Assembly: GCF_900590885.1 (NCBI RefSeq)
Contig: NZ_UUON01000042.1
Location: forward strand, 1-64,000
Reading direction: 5' to 3'
Source: Pseudomonas viridiflava
Lineage (GTDB): Bacteria > Pseudomonadota > Gammaproteobacteria > Pseudomonadales > Pseudomonadaceae
Length of the DNA: 64,000 nucleotides
Shown: one piece after another, positions 51,956-60,122 of the stretch
Position numbering within the stretch: the first letter of the stretch is position 1
Layout of the letters: each line of letters opens with the position of its first letter
Notes under the pieces: model-generated
Databases searched by the model: none
Told to the model about the DNA's origin: nothing
The model's input: the letters and a program-made list of their open reading frames with translations, nothing else
Made by a program: the position numbers and the translations under genes

Positions 51956-53296
51956 TTACCGCATCTGCAAAATAATCGGGCTGCTGCTCGCCGGGTCCGT
52001 ATGCTCGCGCAACTTGCCCACCGCCTTGGCCTCCACCGCGCCGCCCTGGTTACCCCAGGTACCGCGCACATAGGTCAACACCTCGGCAATCTCCGCGTCC
52101 GACAACTGCTCACGAAATGCTGGCATGCGGTAAGCATCCGGCACACCCGCAGCCACGATACGTTGCGACCCATTGAGGGTGATATTGATCGCTGAAGCAC
52201 TCTCCTTGGCCAGCGCCGACGTGGCCCCCGCCAGCGGCGGCATCCACTCCGGCTGGCCGTTGCCGTCAGCGCCGTGGCACGACGCACAGCGCGTCGCGTA
52301 AGTGTGGGCGCCGGGCACATCCTGGCGCGCATCTGCGGTTACGTACTGCCACGGCGAACCGTCACGCTGCGGGTCGCCGGGCAGGGTCTTGAGGTAACGC
52401 GCGATAGCGGCCAGGTCATCGTCGGCCATGAACTGCGTGGAGTTGTTGAACGCCTCGGTCATCGAGCCATAGACCACCGCGTGTTTATTCCGACCAGTCT
52501 TCAGGAACTGCACAATCTCCGGCTCATCCCAGCGGCCCAGGCCGGTGTTGTGATCCTGACGCAGGCTCGGTGCGTACCAGCCATCAAGCAGCGCCCCGGC
52601 CAGGAACGGCTTACCGGATTCATCCAGCGCCTTCTCATTAAACGCCAAGCCACGCGGCGTGTGGCAACTGCCGCAGTGCCCCGGACCTTGCACGATGTAC
52701 GCGCCGCGATTCCACAGCGCGTCCTGCTCGGGTTTCGCCGCATATGTGGCGGTCGGCGCAAACACACCGTTCCACAGCGCGATAGGCCAGCGCATATTCA
52801 GCGGCCAGGGAATGCTGCTGGGGATATTCGCCTGGCTGGCCGGTTGCACGCCCTGCATGAAAAACGCATACATGGCGCGAATGTCATCGTCACTGAGCTT
52901 CACGTACGAAGGGTAGGGCATGGCCGGGTACAGCCGGCGGCCGCCCGGCGCAACGCCATGGCGCACCGCGCGGTCGAAGTCGGCCAGGCTGTAGGCGCCG
53001 ATGCCGTTGCCTTTGTCGGGCGTGATGTTGGTGGCGTGAATATTCCCCAGCGGCGTGGCCATTTCCAGGCCACCGGCAAACGGTGCCTTGCCGGGCAGGC
53101 TGTGGCAGGCCACGCAGTCGCTGAGGCGGGCGACATACTCGCCTCGGCTGACCAGCGCCGCGTCGGCGCTGGCGGCTTGCGCCTGTTCAAAGGGGGTAGC
53201 GGGCTGGCGAGTGACGTACCAGGCCAGCGCACCAGCGGCGACCAGGCAGGGCAGCACCAGCCAGCCTGCGGTTCTTGCGAATCGACGGTTGTTCAT
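51956..53296 (-). CDS. tri-haem cytochrome c subunit
   Basis: A 446-residue membrane-anchored cytochrome with three CXXCH haem sites: CVACH (about residue 61), CGSCH (about 210) and CASCH (about 335). N-terminal anchor at about residues 12-28 (LVLPCLVAAGALAWYV). The domain layout is that of the alcohol/aldehyde dehydrogenase cytochrome subunit (AdhB/AldG type). It follows the molybdenum subunit gene after 16 bp, so it carries electrons from that enzyme to the quinone pool or oxidase. Confidence 0.92.
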   Translation of the reverse strand: MNNRRFARTAGWLVLPCLVAAGALAWYVTRQPATPFEQAQAASADAALVSRGEYVARLSDCVACHSLPGKAPFAGGLEMATPLGNIHATNITPDKGNGIGAYSLADFDRAVRHGVAPGGRRLYPAMPYPSYVKLSDDDIRAMYAFFMQGVQPASQANIPSSIPWPLNMRWPIALWNGVFAPTATYAAKPEQDALWNRGAYIVQGPGHCGSCHTPRGLAFNEKALDESGKPFLAGALLDGWYAPSLRQDHNTGLGRWDEPEIVQFLKTGRNKHAVVYGSMTEAFNNSTQFMADDDLAAIARYLKTLPGDPQRDGSPWQYVTADARQDVPGAHTYATRCASCHGADGNGQPEWMPPLAGATSALAKESASAINITLNGSQRIVAAGVPDAYRMPAFREQLSDAEIAEVLTYVRGTWGNQGGAVEAKAVGKLREHTDPASSSPIILQMR

Positions 53297-53312
53297 GGGC
53301 GATCTCGCTCGG

Positions 53313-55544
53313 TTAGCTGAAGGTGTGTCGGCTTAAAGGCAGGCTGCGAACACGCTGGCCGGTCAACTGCGCCACCGCATTGGCCACTGCTGGCGCCACG
53401 GCGGGCAGCGGCGGTTCACCGATACCACCCATTTTTTCACCGCTCTGCACGATCTTCACGTGCACCTTGGCCATCCGCGAGGGCGGCAGGATCGGGTAAA
53501 GGTCGTAGTTGCGCGCCCGAGGCTTGCCGTCCACGTACACCGCTTCTTCCAGCAACGTTTGCGATAACCCCAAGGCCACCGCGCCATTTACCTGTGCTTC
53601 GACAATCGCCGGGTTGACGATGCTGCCCGGGTCGATGGCTTCCCAGATGTGGTGCACCTTGACTTGGCCCTTTTCAATCGATACCTCGGCGATCACCGCC
53701 GCGTGGGAACCGAACGGCGAAGCCATGGCCACGCCACGCGCGCGGCGGCTGCCGTCTTCGGCGGTATAGGGGCCACGCTTCCAGCCACCGGACAACTCCA
53801 CCACCGCGTTGAGCAGGGTGGTCAGCCGTGGGTTGTCGCGCAGCAGGTGCAGGCGCAATTCATACGGGTCGCGGCCGCCTTTGTCGGCCAGCTCATCGAG
53901 GAACGATTCATAGAAAAAGTCATTCAGCGAATTGCCCACCGAGCGCCAGTAACCGAGCATGGCCGGGCCTTTGACGTAGATCTGCGCGATGCGCTTGTTG
54001 GGGATCGCGTAGCTTTTGCCCGATAGCCCTTCAAGCGCCGTGGGGTCGATTTTCTCGCCCTGCTTGCCGGCGATGCCTTCGGTGGGGCCTTCGGTGGCGC
54101 TCACCGCTTCGATCGCCACGGGCAGGCCGTCGGCGTCCAGCGCGGCGCGGAACTTGACCGCTGCCACCGGGCGCAGCACGTCGCGCAGGAACTCTTCTTC
54201 GCGGCTCCAGATCAGCTTGACCGGCTTGCCCACCGCCTTGGCCAAGGCAATGGCCTGCGGGTAAGGGCTGGCCGAGTCATACAGGAAATGCCGGCCGAAA
54301 AACCCGCCCAGCAACGGCGAGTGCAGGTTGATTTGCTCCAGCGCCAGGCCGGTGCGCTTGGCGATGTCGGCGCGGAACATGTCGGGCGCCTGGTTGGGCA
54401 GCCAGATATCCAGCGTACCGTCAGGGTTGAAGCGCGCCAGGGCCGATGGCGGCTCCAGCTGCGCGTGGTTGACGTACTGGTTGTGGTAGGTGGCTTCGAC
54501 GGTGGTCTTGGCGTTTTTCAACGCGCCGGCCACGTCGCCTTCATTTTCGTCGTCACGCGCCGGGCCTTGCTGGGCGGCGAGAAACTCGAAGTGTTTGTCG
54601 CTGGAGAAATCGGCCGGCATGCCGCGTACTTTGGAGTCGGCGCCTGGCTCCTGCCAGTCGACCTGAATCGCCTCCACCGCGCGCTTGGCATGCCACCAAC
54701 GCTCGGCCACCACCGCCACCGCGCCGGGCAGTTGGTGCACCGAATGCACGCCCTTCATCGCCTCGACCTGCGCCTGGTTGCGCAGGCTGCCCACGGTCAT
54801 GCCCAGGCGCGGCGCGTGTTGCACGGCGGCGTGGAGCATGTCGTCGACTTTCAGGTCGATGCTGTAGAGCGCCTTGCCGGTGGATTTGTCGTAGGCGTCC
54901 ACGCGTTTGACTGGCTTGCCGATCCAGCGGAACTGGCTCGGGTCACGCAGGGTGATCGTGGAAGGGTCTGGCACCGGCATGTCCAGCGCGCGACCGGCCA
55001 ACTCCCCGTAGCCCAGGGAACGGCCAGAGGCGGCGTGTACCACGCGGCCGGGCTGGGTGGTCAGCTCACTCACCGGCACGCCGAGCTGCGCGGCGCCGGC
55101 CTGCAGCAGCATGGCGCGGGCCAGAGCGCCGAGGCGGCGCATGGTCGGGTAGCTCATGCGCACCGACATGCTGCCGCCGGTGATGCGCATGCCGTTGTCC
55201 ATCACCACATAGGCGTCGCCGGGCGGCGCGGCTTCAACGATAAAGGTGGCCGGGTCGGCATCCAGCTCTTCGCCGACAATCTGCGCCATGGCGGTGTGGG
55301 TGCCCTGGCCGCCTTCCATGAATGGGCTGAGCAGGCGGATGCTGCCGTCCGGGCGAATCTCCAGGAACGCCGGCACTTGCGTGCCGCGTTCTGCAGCAGT
55401 GGCGGCTTGCACACGGGATGCGCCAAACGGCAGGCCGAAACCGATCACCAATGCCCCCACGGCGGTGCTGGCCAGGAAGCGCCGACGCGACAGGTTGACC
55501 GGGTCGCCCAACACCACGCCGGGAATATCGACAGGCTTGTTCAT
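53313..55544 (-). CDS. molybdopterin-binding subunit of a xanthine-oxidase-family hydroxylase (IorB-like)
   Basis: A 743-residue protein of the IorB/AldH type. Tat signal SRRRFLASTAVGALVIGFG (about 20-38) exports it folded with cofactor. The C-terminal motif GGIGEPPLPAVAPAVANA contains the catalytic Glu typical of this family. Internal segments (GGFFGRHFLYD) bind the cofactor. It hydroxylates an aldehyde or N-heterocycle in the periplasm; isoquinoline, nicotinate and aldehyde are family substrates, none provable here. ATG at 55544 overlaps the upstream stop (TGATG). Confidence 0.9.
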   Translation of the reverse strand: MNKPVDIPGVVLGDPVNLSRRRFLASTAVGALVIGFGLPFGASRVQAATAAERGTQVPAFLEIRPDGSIRLLSPFMEGGQGTHTAMAQIVGEELDADPATFIVEAAPPGDAYVVMDNGMRITGGSMSVRMSYPTMRRLGALARAMLLQAGAAQLGVPVSELTTQPGRVVHAASGRSLGYGELAGRALDMPVPDPSTITLRDPSQFRWIGKPVKRVDAYDKSTGKALYSIDLKVDDMLHAAVQHAPRLGMTVGSLRNQAQVEAMKGVHSVHQLPGAVAVVAERWWHAKRAVEAIQVDWQEPGADSKVRGMPADFSSDKHFEFLAAQQGPARDDENEGDVAGALKNAKTTVEATYHNQYVNHAQLEPPSALARFNPDGTLDIWLPNQAPDMFRADIAKRTGLALEQINLHSPLLGGFFGRHFLYDSASPYPQAIALAKAVGKPVKLIWSREEEFLRDVLRPVAAVKFRAALDADGLPVAIEAVSATEGPTEGIAGKQGEKIDPTALEGLSGKSYAIPNKRIAQIYVKGPAMLGYWRSVGNSLNDFFYESFLDELADKGGRDPYELRLHLLRDNPRLTTLLNAVVELSGGWKRGPYTAEDGSRRARGVAMASPFGSHAAVIAEVSIEKGQVKVHHIWEAIDPGSIVNPAIVEAQVNGAVALGLSQTLLEEAVYVDGKPRARNYDLYPILPPSRMAKVHVKIVQSGEKMGGIGEPPLPAVAPAVANAVAQLTGQRVRSLPLSRHTFS

Positions 55545-56002
55545 CAAGCGGTCTCCTTCCCGGCGGCCAGGTCATGCATGGCGGCATGGATGGCGTTGTA
55601 GGTGCCGCAGCGGCACAGGTTGACCATCGCCGCGTCGATCTGCGCGTCGGTAGGGGCGGGGGTGTGCTTGAGCAGCGCCGTGGCCGCCATTACCTGGCCG
55701 GACTGGCAGTAACCGCATTGCGCCACCTGGTGTTCGACCCAGGCGCTGACCACGCGCTTGCCCACGTCATCGGCCTCGATGGCCTCGATGGTGGTGATCT
55801 CGCGGCCCACCAAGGCGGCCACCGGCGTGACGCAGCTGCGCACCACATTGCCGTCCACCAGCACCGAGCAGGCGCCGCACTGGGCCAGGCCGCAGCCGTA
55901 TTTGGTGCCGGTCAGGCCGAGGTCATCGCGGATCACCCACAGCAAGGGTGTGTCCGCGTCGGCATCGACCTGATAGGCCTTCTGGTTGATACGTAATTCC
56001 AT
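55544..56002 (-). CDS. [2Fe-2S] subunit of the molybdenum hydroxylase (IorA-like)
   Basis: A 152-residue protein with two iron-sulphur sites. The plant-type site: CGLAQCGACSVLVDG plus a later Cys; the second: CGYCQSGQ and LCRCGTYNAI. This is the standard small subunit of xanthine-oxidase-family enzymes. It has no Tat signal and should be exported with the larger partner. First gene of the operon, translationally coupled to the molybdenum subunit by a TGATG overlap. Confidence 0.93.
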   Translation of the reverse strand: MELRINQKAYQVDADADTPLLWVIRDDLGLTGTKYGCGLAQCGACSVLVDGNVVRSCVTPVAALVGREITTIEAIEADDVGKRVVSAWVEHQVAQCGYCQSGQVMAATALLKHTPAPTDAQIDAAMVNLCRCGTYNAIHAAMHDLAAGKETA

Positions 56003-56203
56003 GGCTGGTTCACCTGCTGATCGACGGTAGGTGCGGCCTTTTTAATAGTGGGGAGGCGATGGCCGCTTATTGTCGAACTCTAGACCAGTGCGCAAGGGGT
56101 ATCTACGCGGAATAATCCGAAAGGCCGAAAGTTCGCAGGATCAGGCAAGCATTCAAGAGGATTGCACCTGCGAGGCATTTTTTATCGCGTTGACTCAGCC
56201 AAT

Positions 56204-56498
56204 GGCAGCGGTCTTTTTTGTAGGTGCTTATTCCCTGGTATGTAGGCAGCTTCCCAAATGTAGTTCAGACCCTCCGAGCTTGTGTCCCAGGCGTATTCGC
56301 TTGCCTATATTCCGAAGCCATCTTCACTGCATTCAGGGATGCGAGGCATGGCGCAGGGCTATATCAACGACCGAACAACGGACTACCACAGCTTGAAATC
56401 CCGCTTGATGGGCCTTGGCATCAGCCCGCAACGGTCTGACCATTTTGATGTGCTCAACCATCACCTGCGCCGTGGGCTGGTGACGCCTGGGCAGCTGG
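56204..56498 (+). repeat. duplicated block, copy 1 (upstream region and 5' end of effector-like gene)
   Basis: This block is about 96% identical to 58394-58690 over 290 bp, counted by eye with about 12 mismatches. It contains the region before the effector-like gene and its first codons. It ends at the point where copy 2 has lost about 780 bp. The gap 56003-56203 before it holds no gene I can see. Confidence 0.85.
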
Positions 56499-57337
56499 TG
56501 ATAGTGCCTGATGCCTACGGTTTTACCTGCTGGATGGAGGAAGCGTGGTTGATGCGCCACGCTGAAAAAGTGCAGCGGGAACTGGAGCGCGACACCGCCG
56601 CCCAGGTCGTCAATAACTACGACCTGCTGCAAAGCCCGCTGGGGTACACCTCGCTGGGCATCGGCAGCGCGACATCGGCGTGGGCGCGGCACCTGGATGA
56701 GGTGGCGCATACGCTGGAACAGGTCGAGCACTTGCATCAGCGGTTAAGGGCGGGCGGCCTGGACCGTGAGGCGTTTTTTCGCCAGCGCAAGGTGCTGTTT
56801 GACCGGCTGGATACCCAGCTGCAAGGCGCGGCGCGACTGGGCACTGGGCTGCGCAGTAACACAGCGTTGAAGAAGGTGTTGGGGATTTCCACCAAGAGCT
56901 ATTTGCACAAGGGGGAAATTGCCGGGTATGCCCAGCGCATGCGCGAGATTTCGCAGACCTCGAAGTGGCTGGGCAAGGGCACGTATGTGGGGTTGGCGCT
57001 GGATGTGGGCGTGACGGGGCTGGAGATCAAGGAGGCGTGTGTGGACGGGCGGGAGGCGCAGTGTCGACGGGCGAAGTATGTGGAGACGGGGAAGTTGGCG
57101 GGGAGTGTTGGGGGAGCTCACGTGGGAGGCAAGCTAGGTTTAAGAGTAGCCCGCGGGGCCTGCAGGATTTTGTTGGGTGTCGCAGCGAAAGGAAACGGTA
57201 CTCTGGCCTGCGCTGTTATTGGCGGAGCTGCGGGAGGGTATACAGGAGGCAAGGCCTTTGGCACGGGCGGTGAGTTTCTGGGCGGGCAAATCGTAGAGAT
57301 CGATGGCGATTTGATCTTTCAACCAGAGGGGGCGTGA
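56348..57337 (+). CDS. effector-like protein with glycine-rich hydrophobic tail
   Basis: A protein of 329 residues, not assignable to a named family. The first 60 residues (SPQRSDHFDVLNHHLRRGL, VTPGQLVIVPD) recur in copy 2. The middle is helical and charged. The C-terminal 80 residues are glycine-zipper-like and hydrophobic (GGAHVGGKLGLRVARGACR; CAVIGGAAGGYTGGKAFG), suggesting membrane insertion. The next gene, a two-TM protein, fits an immunity partner. Together they resemble a pore-forming effector pair; this is inference. ATG at 56348 has AGGG nine bases upstream; a GTG at 56282 is in frame. Confidence 0.6.
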   Translation: MAQGYINDRTTDYHSLKSRLMGLGISPQRSDHFDVLNHHLRRGLVTPGQLVIVPDAYGFTCWMEEAWLMRHAEKVQRELERDTAAQVVNNYDLLQSPLGYTSLGIGSATSAWARHLDEVAHTLEQVEHLHQRLRAGGLDREAFFRQRKVLFDRLDTQLQGAARLGTGLRSNTALKKVLGISTKSYLHKGEIAGYAQRMREISQTSKWLGKGTYVGLALDVGVTGLEIKEACVDGREAQCRRAKYVETGKLAGSVGGAHVGGKLGLRVARGACRILLGVAAKGNGTLACAVIGGAAGGYTGGKAFGTGGEFLGGQIVEIDGDLIFQPEGA

Positions 57338-57339
57338 CC

Positions 57340-57699
57340 ATGGATTTTCAGACTATTTCTGCAATCTTTTTATTTGCAGGGATGTTTGTTTTTGCGGGGC
57401 TCTTTTTATTTGTTGAATACACAAAGCTCGAAGAGTTGGAGAGCTATTTCAGCGAAAACAAGGTGGTTTGCGATCACAAACGCTTTTGGGGCAGAAATCA
57501 GCACATTGACAGGCTTCATCGCATGCTGTTGATCGTCCAATTGTTAAGCATGCCCAAAACCCATATCAAAAGCGGGGAGGTGACCGAGGCTGAACTGGCT
57601 TCTATCCCCCTGTTCCTCAAGCGTTGGGCGTTATGGCCGTATAACTTCGGGATGATATGGTTTGCTGCCGCAATCATCTGGTGGATTTGGTATGACTAG
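57340..57699 (+). CDS. two-TM small membrane protein, immunity-like
   Basis: A 119-residue protein: TM helix 1 at about 7-27 (SAIFLFAGMFVFAGLFLFVEY), a cytosolic central part (30-92, KLEELESYFSENKVVCDHK, RFWGRNQHIDRLHRM) and TM helix 2 at about 97-117 (FGMIWFAAAIIWWIWY). It starts three bases after the stop of the effector-like gene and has AGGGGG upstream. The paralogue at 58750 has a nearly identical centre but different helices. Immunity to a membrane-acting effector is inferred from position and shape. Confidence 0.6.
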   Translation: MDFQTISAIFLFAGMFVFAGLFLFVEYTKLEELESYFSENKVVCDHKRFWGRNQHIDRLHRMLLIVQLLSMPKTHIKSGEVTEAELASIPLFLKRWALWPYNFGMIWFAAAIIWWIWYD

Positions 57700-57741
57700 T
57701 CGCCTGCGATAGCGGTCTGCCACCCCTTGTCGCAGGCAAAC

Positions 57742-58053
57742 TTATTGTGTCAGGTCGCTGGTTTTTGCGGGCTTCAGGCACTCGATGGAGCGGTCCACGG
57801 TGGTCTTGGCCATCTCCAGCAAATGCCACACCGCGAGGATCTTAGCGCGCTCGGGGCTGGCCGATTGCTCGCCGCAGTCGAGGGCCGTGGCTGATGCGCT
57901 GTCGAGCAGGCTCGCGGTGTAGAGCAGGGCATCTTCGAAGCTCAGGTCTTCGATTTGAACACCTTGAGGCGGCAGGTAATGGTCGATGGCGCGGTTGAAG
58001 GCGGCGCGGTCTTTGGCGGAACTGAGGGGCGGGTCGGGGACTACTTTATTCAT
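57742..58053 (-). CDS. DUF6124 (DUF3077-like) protein
   Basis: A 103-residue protein starting MNKVVPDPP, the common opening of a family abundant in pseudomonads, followed by AAFNRAIDHYLPP and LSFEDALLYTASLLDSASATA and a helical end (LEMAKTTVDRSIECLKP). Function unknown; it is small, soluble and helical. ATG at 58053 has GGAG at good distance; an upstream in-frame ATG is less likely. It lies antisense between the two copies of the duplicated locus, and a multi-stem element lies upstream of it. Confidence 0.7.
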   Translation of the reverse strand: MNKVVPDPPLSSAKDRAAFNRAIDHYLPPQGVQIEDLSFEDALLYTASLLDSASATALDCGEQSASPERAKILAVWHLLEMAKTTVDRSIECLKPAKTSDLTQ

Positions 58054-58108
58054 GGTGTAACTCCACATGGTTGGAGCTGACACCCGTCGCGACTAAACGT
58101 TGGGTGGC

Positions 58109-58177
58109 GGCTGTACGCAGGTTAGTCGACCGGTCACATGGAAAACCGGCGCACCCGAGGGTGCCCTGCGCACAGCC
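58109..58177. other. multi-stem structured element upstream of the DUF6124 gene
   Basis: GGCTGT (58109-58114) pairs with ACAGCC (58172-58177), continued after one mismatch by CGCAG / CTGCG (58116-58120, 58166-58170). Inside are two further stems: CCGGT / ACCGG (58130-58134, 58145-58149) and GCACC / GGTGC (58151-58155, 58160-58164). A three-way junction results. The element starts 56 bp upstream of the gene start. The interval 58054-58393 holds no other gene; GCGACTAAAC occurs twice in it (58089 and 58220). Confidence 0.5.
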
Positions 58178-58393
58178 ACCATAAAACTTCACGGAGGACC
58201 ATGCGCCATGTAAGACCCGAGCGACTAAACCCGATCACTGAATTGGCAGTGACGGACCGCAGACTAGCCATCGATTCCAACAGGCACAAGGCGGCAGGGA
58301 TTGTCTAGGAAACGTCCTGCAATTTAAAGCGACATGGCTTGCTGGCCTTTTACAAACCATGACGAAAGGCCACTAACTCTGGCTATCCGATGG

Positions 58394-58747
58394 GGCAGCG
58401 GTCTTTTTTGTAGGTGCTTATTCCCTGGTATGTAGGCAGCTTCCCAAATGTAGTTCAGACCCTCCGAACTTGTGTTCCAGGCGTATTCGCTTGCCTATAT
58501 TCCGAAGCCATCTTCATTGCATTCAGGGATGCGAGGCATGGCGCAGGGCTATATCCACGACCGCACGACCGACTACCACAGTTTGAAATCCCACTTGATG
58601 GGCCATGGCATCAGCCCGCAACGGTCTGACCATTTTGATGTACTCAACCATCACCTGCGCCGTGGGCTGGTGACGCCCGGGGCAGTGGGTGACTGTGCAC
58701 GATGCCCGATCGATGGTGATTTGATCTTTCAACCCGAGGGGGCCTGA
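58394..58747 (+). pseudogene. truncated second copy of the effector-like gene
   Basis: Copy 2 of the block at 56204. The ORF from GTG-like upstream codons reads the same first 60 residues as copy 1, then GAVGDCARCP, and joins the last 12 codons of copy 1 (IDGDLIFQPEGA). About 780 bp that encode the middle and the hydrophobic tail of copy 1 are missing. The frame survives, but the product would be about 70-90 residues and lack the membrane part. Confidence 0.75.
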
Positions 58748-58749
58748 CC

Positions 58750-59112
58750 ATGGATTTTCAGACCATCTCTGCAATCTTTATGGTGGGAGGAGCGGTCGTT
58801 GGGTCGGGTGTCACCTTATTCGTCGAGTACACAAAGCTCGAAGAGTTGGAGAGCTACTTCAGCGAGAACAAGTTGGTCTGCGATCACAAACGCTTCTGGG
58901 GCAGAAATCAGCACATCGACAGGTTTCATCGCATGATCTTGATCAATCAATTGTTGAGCTCGCCCAAAACCCATATCAAACGCGAGGATGTGACCGAAGC
59001 TGAATTGGCTTCCATCCCCCTGTCCCTAAAGCGTTGGGCGCTGTGGCCATATACGTGCGCGGTGATATGGTTTTTCGCCTCAATGATCTGGTACGTCTGG
59101 TATTGCTGGTAG
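58750..59112 (+). CDS. paralogous two-TM immunity-like protein
   Basis: A 120-residue paralogue of the protein at 57340. The central part is nearly the same (VEYTKLEELESYFSENK, CDHKRFWGRNQHID), while helix 1 (FMVGGAVVGSGVTLFVEY) and helix 2 (CAVIWFFASMIWYVWYCW) differ. It is intact although its effector-like partner is truncated, so it would be an orphan immunity gene under the effector/immunity reading. Confidence 0.6.
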   Translation: MDFQTISAIFMVGGAVVGSGVTLFVEYTKLEELESYFSENKLVCDHKRFWGRNQHIDRFHRMILINQLLSSPKTHIKREDVTEAELASIPLSLKRWALWPYTCAVIWFFASMIWYVWYCW

Positions 59113-59133
59113 CCGTGACAAACCCACTGATAG

Positions 59134-60033
59134 TTAAGCCCACCCCTCGCGCACCGCACTGCGAATCCCCTCCAGCAACATGGCAAACGCCGGGTTGTCG
59201 TTGTTCTCGCGCCAGATCAAATGCAGCTCGCTCTGCGCGCCTTCGCCCAGGTCGATATCGCGGAATACCACGTTCTTGAACACCACGCTGCTGGCGCAAC
59301 GCGGCACCAGGGCCAGGCCCATGCCGGCGTTGACCAGGGCCAGGATGGTCAGGGACGAACCCAGCCATTGCACGTACTCCGGGGCGACACGCGCCGAGCG
59401 CAGCAGGCCGGTGAGCAGTTCGTTGAACGGCGGGTAGGCGGCGTGGGCGTACATCAGGAAGGGTTGGGCGTCCAGGTCGCGCACGCTGACGGTCTCGGCG
59501 CTGGCCAGCCGGTGGCTGCTTGGCACCGCCAGCACAAACGGCTCGCGCACCAGGCATTCGGTGGCGTAGCCCGGTTCCAGCAAGGGCGCGCGCACGATGC
59601 CCAGGTCGATGCGCCGCGCGCGCAGGGCTTCGTATTGCTGGTAGGTGTTCATCTCCGACAGGTCGATTTTCACCTGGGGCTGCTTGAGCCGTGCCTCGGC
59701 AATTACCTTGGGCAAGAACTCATACACCGCGCTGCCGACGAAGCTGATATTGACCGTGCCGATATCGCCCTCGGCGAAGCGCCGCGCGGTTACCGCCGCC
59801 TGCTGGGCGCGTTCCAGCAGGTTCTGCGCCTCGATGAAAAACGCCCGGCCCGCAGCGGTGAGCGCCACGCTGCGGGTGGTGCGCGCAAACAGCGCCACGC
59901 CCAGGTGGTGTTCGAGCAATTGAATCTGCCGGCTCAGCGGCGGCTGGGTCATGTTCAGCCGTTCGGCGGCGCGACGAAAATTCAGCTCGGTGGCCACGGT
60001 GGTGAAGCAGCGCAGTTGAGTCAGTTCGAACAT
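59134..60033 (-). CDS. LysR-family regulator (sugar-acid module)
   Basis: A 299-residue LysR protein; HTH at 1-60 (FELTQLRCFTTVATELNFRRAAERL, NMTQPPLSRQIQLLE), effector domain from about 90 to 290. The opening MFELTQLRCF is typical of the BenM/CatM-like subgroup. ATG at 60033 is used; 17 more codons are open upstream. It is divergent from the MFS/glucarate dehydratase operon, which it likely activates in response to a sugar acid. Confidence 0.87.
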   Translation of the reverse strand: MFELTQLRCFTTVATELNFRRAAERLNMTQPPLSRQIQLLEHHLGVALFARTTRSVALTAAGRAFFIEAQNLLERAQQAAVTARRFAEGDIGTVNISFVGSAVYEFLPKVIAEARLKQPQVKIDLSEMNTYQQYEALRARRIDLGIVRAPLLEPGYATECLVREPFVLAVPSSHRLASAETVSVRDLDAQPFLMYAHAAYPPFNELLTGLLRSARVAPEYVQWLGSSLTILALVNAGMGLALVPRCASSVVFKNVVFRDIDLGEGAQSELHLIWRENNDNPAFAMLLEGIRSAVREGWA

Positions 60034-60122
60034 TGATCTAATCCAGGTATCAATCGAATGCCAAGTTAGATTAGACGGGATCAATAGCCAGCGTCCATCA
60101 TCGTTTCGTCCCTAAAAAAACA

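Noticed and set aside
54288..55601. A 437-codon plus-strand frame inside the molybdenum subunit gene
   Set aside because: Antisense shadow of a gene with clear motifs; composition is His/Arg/Gly-rich.
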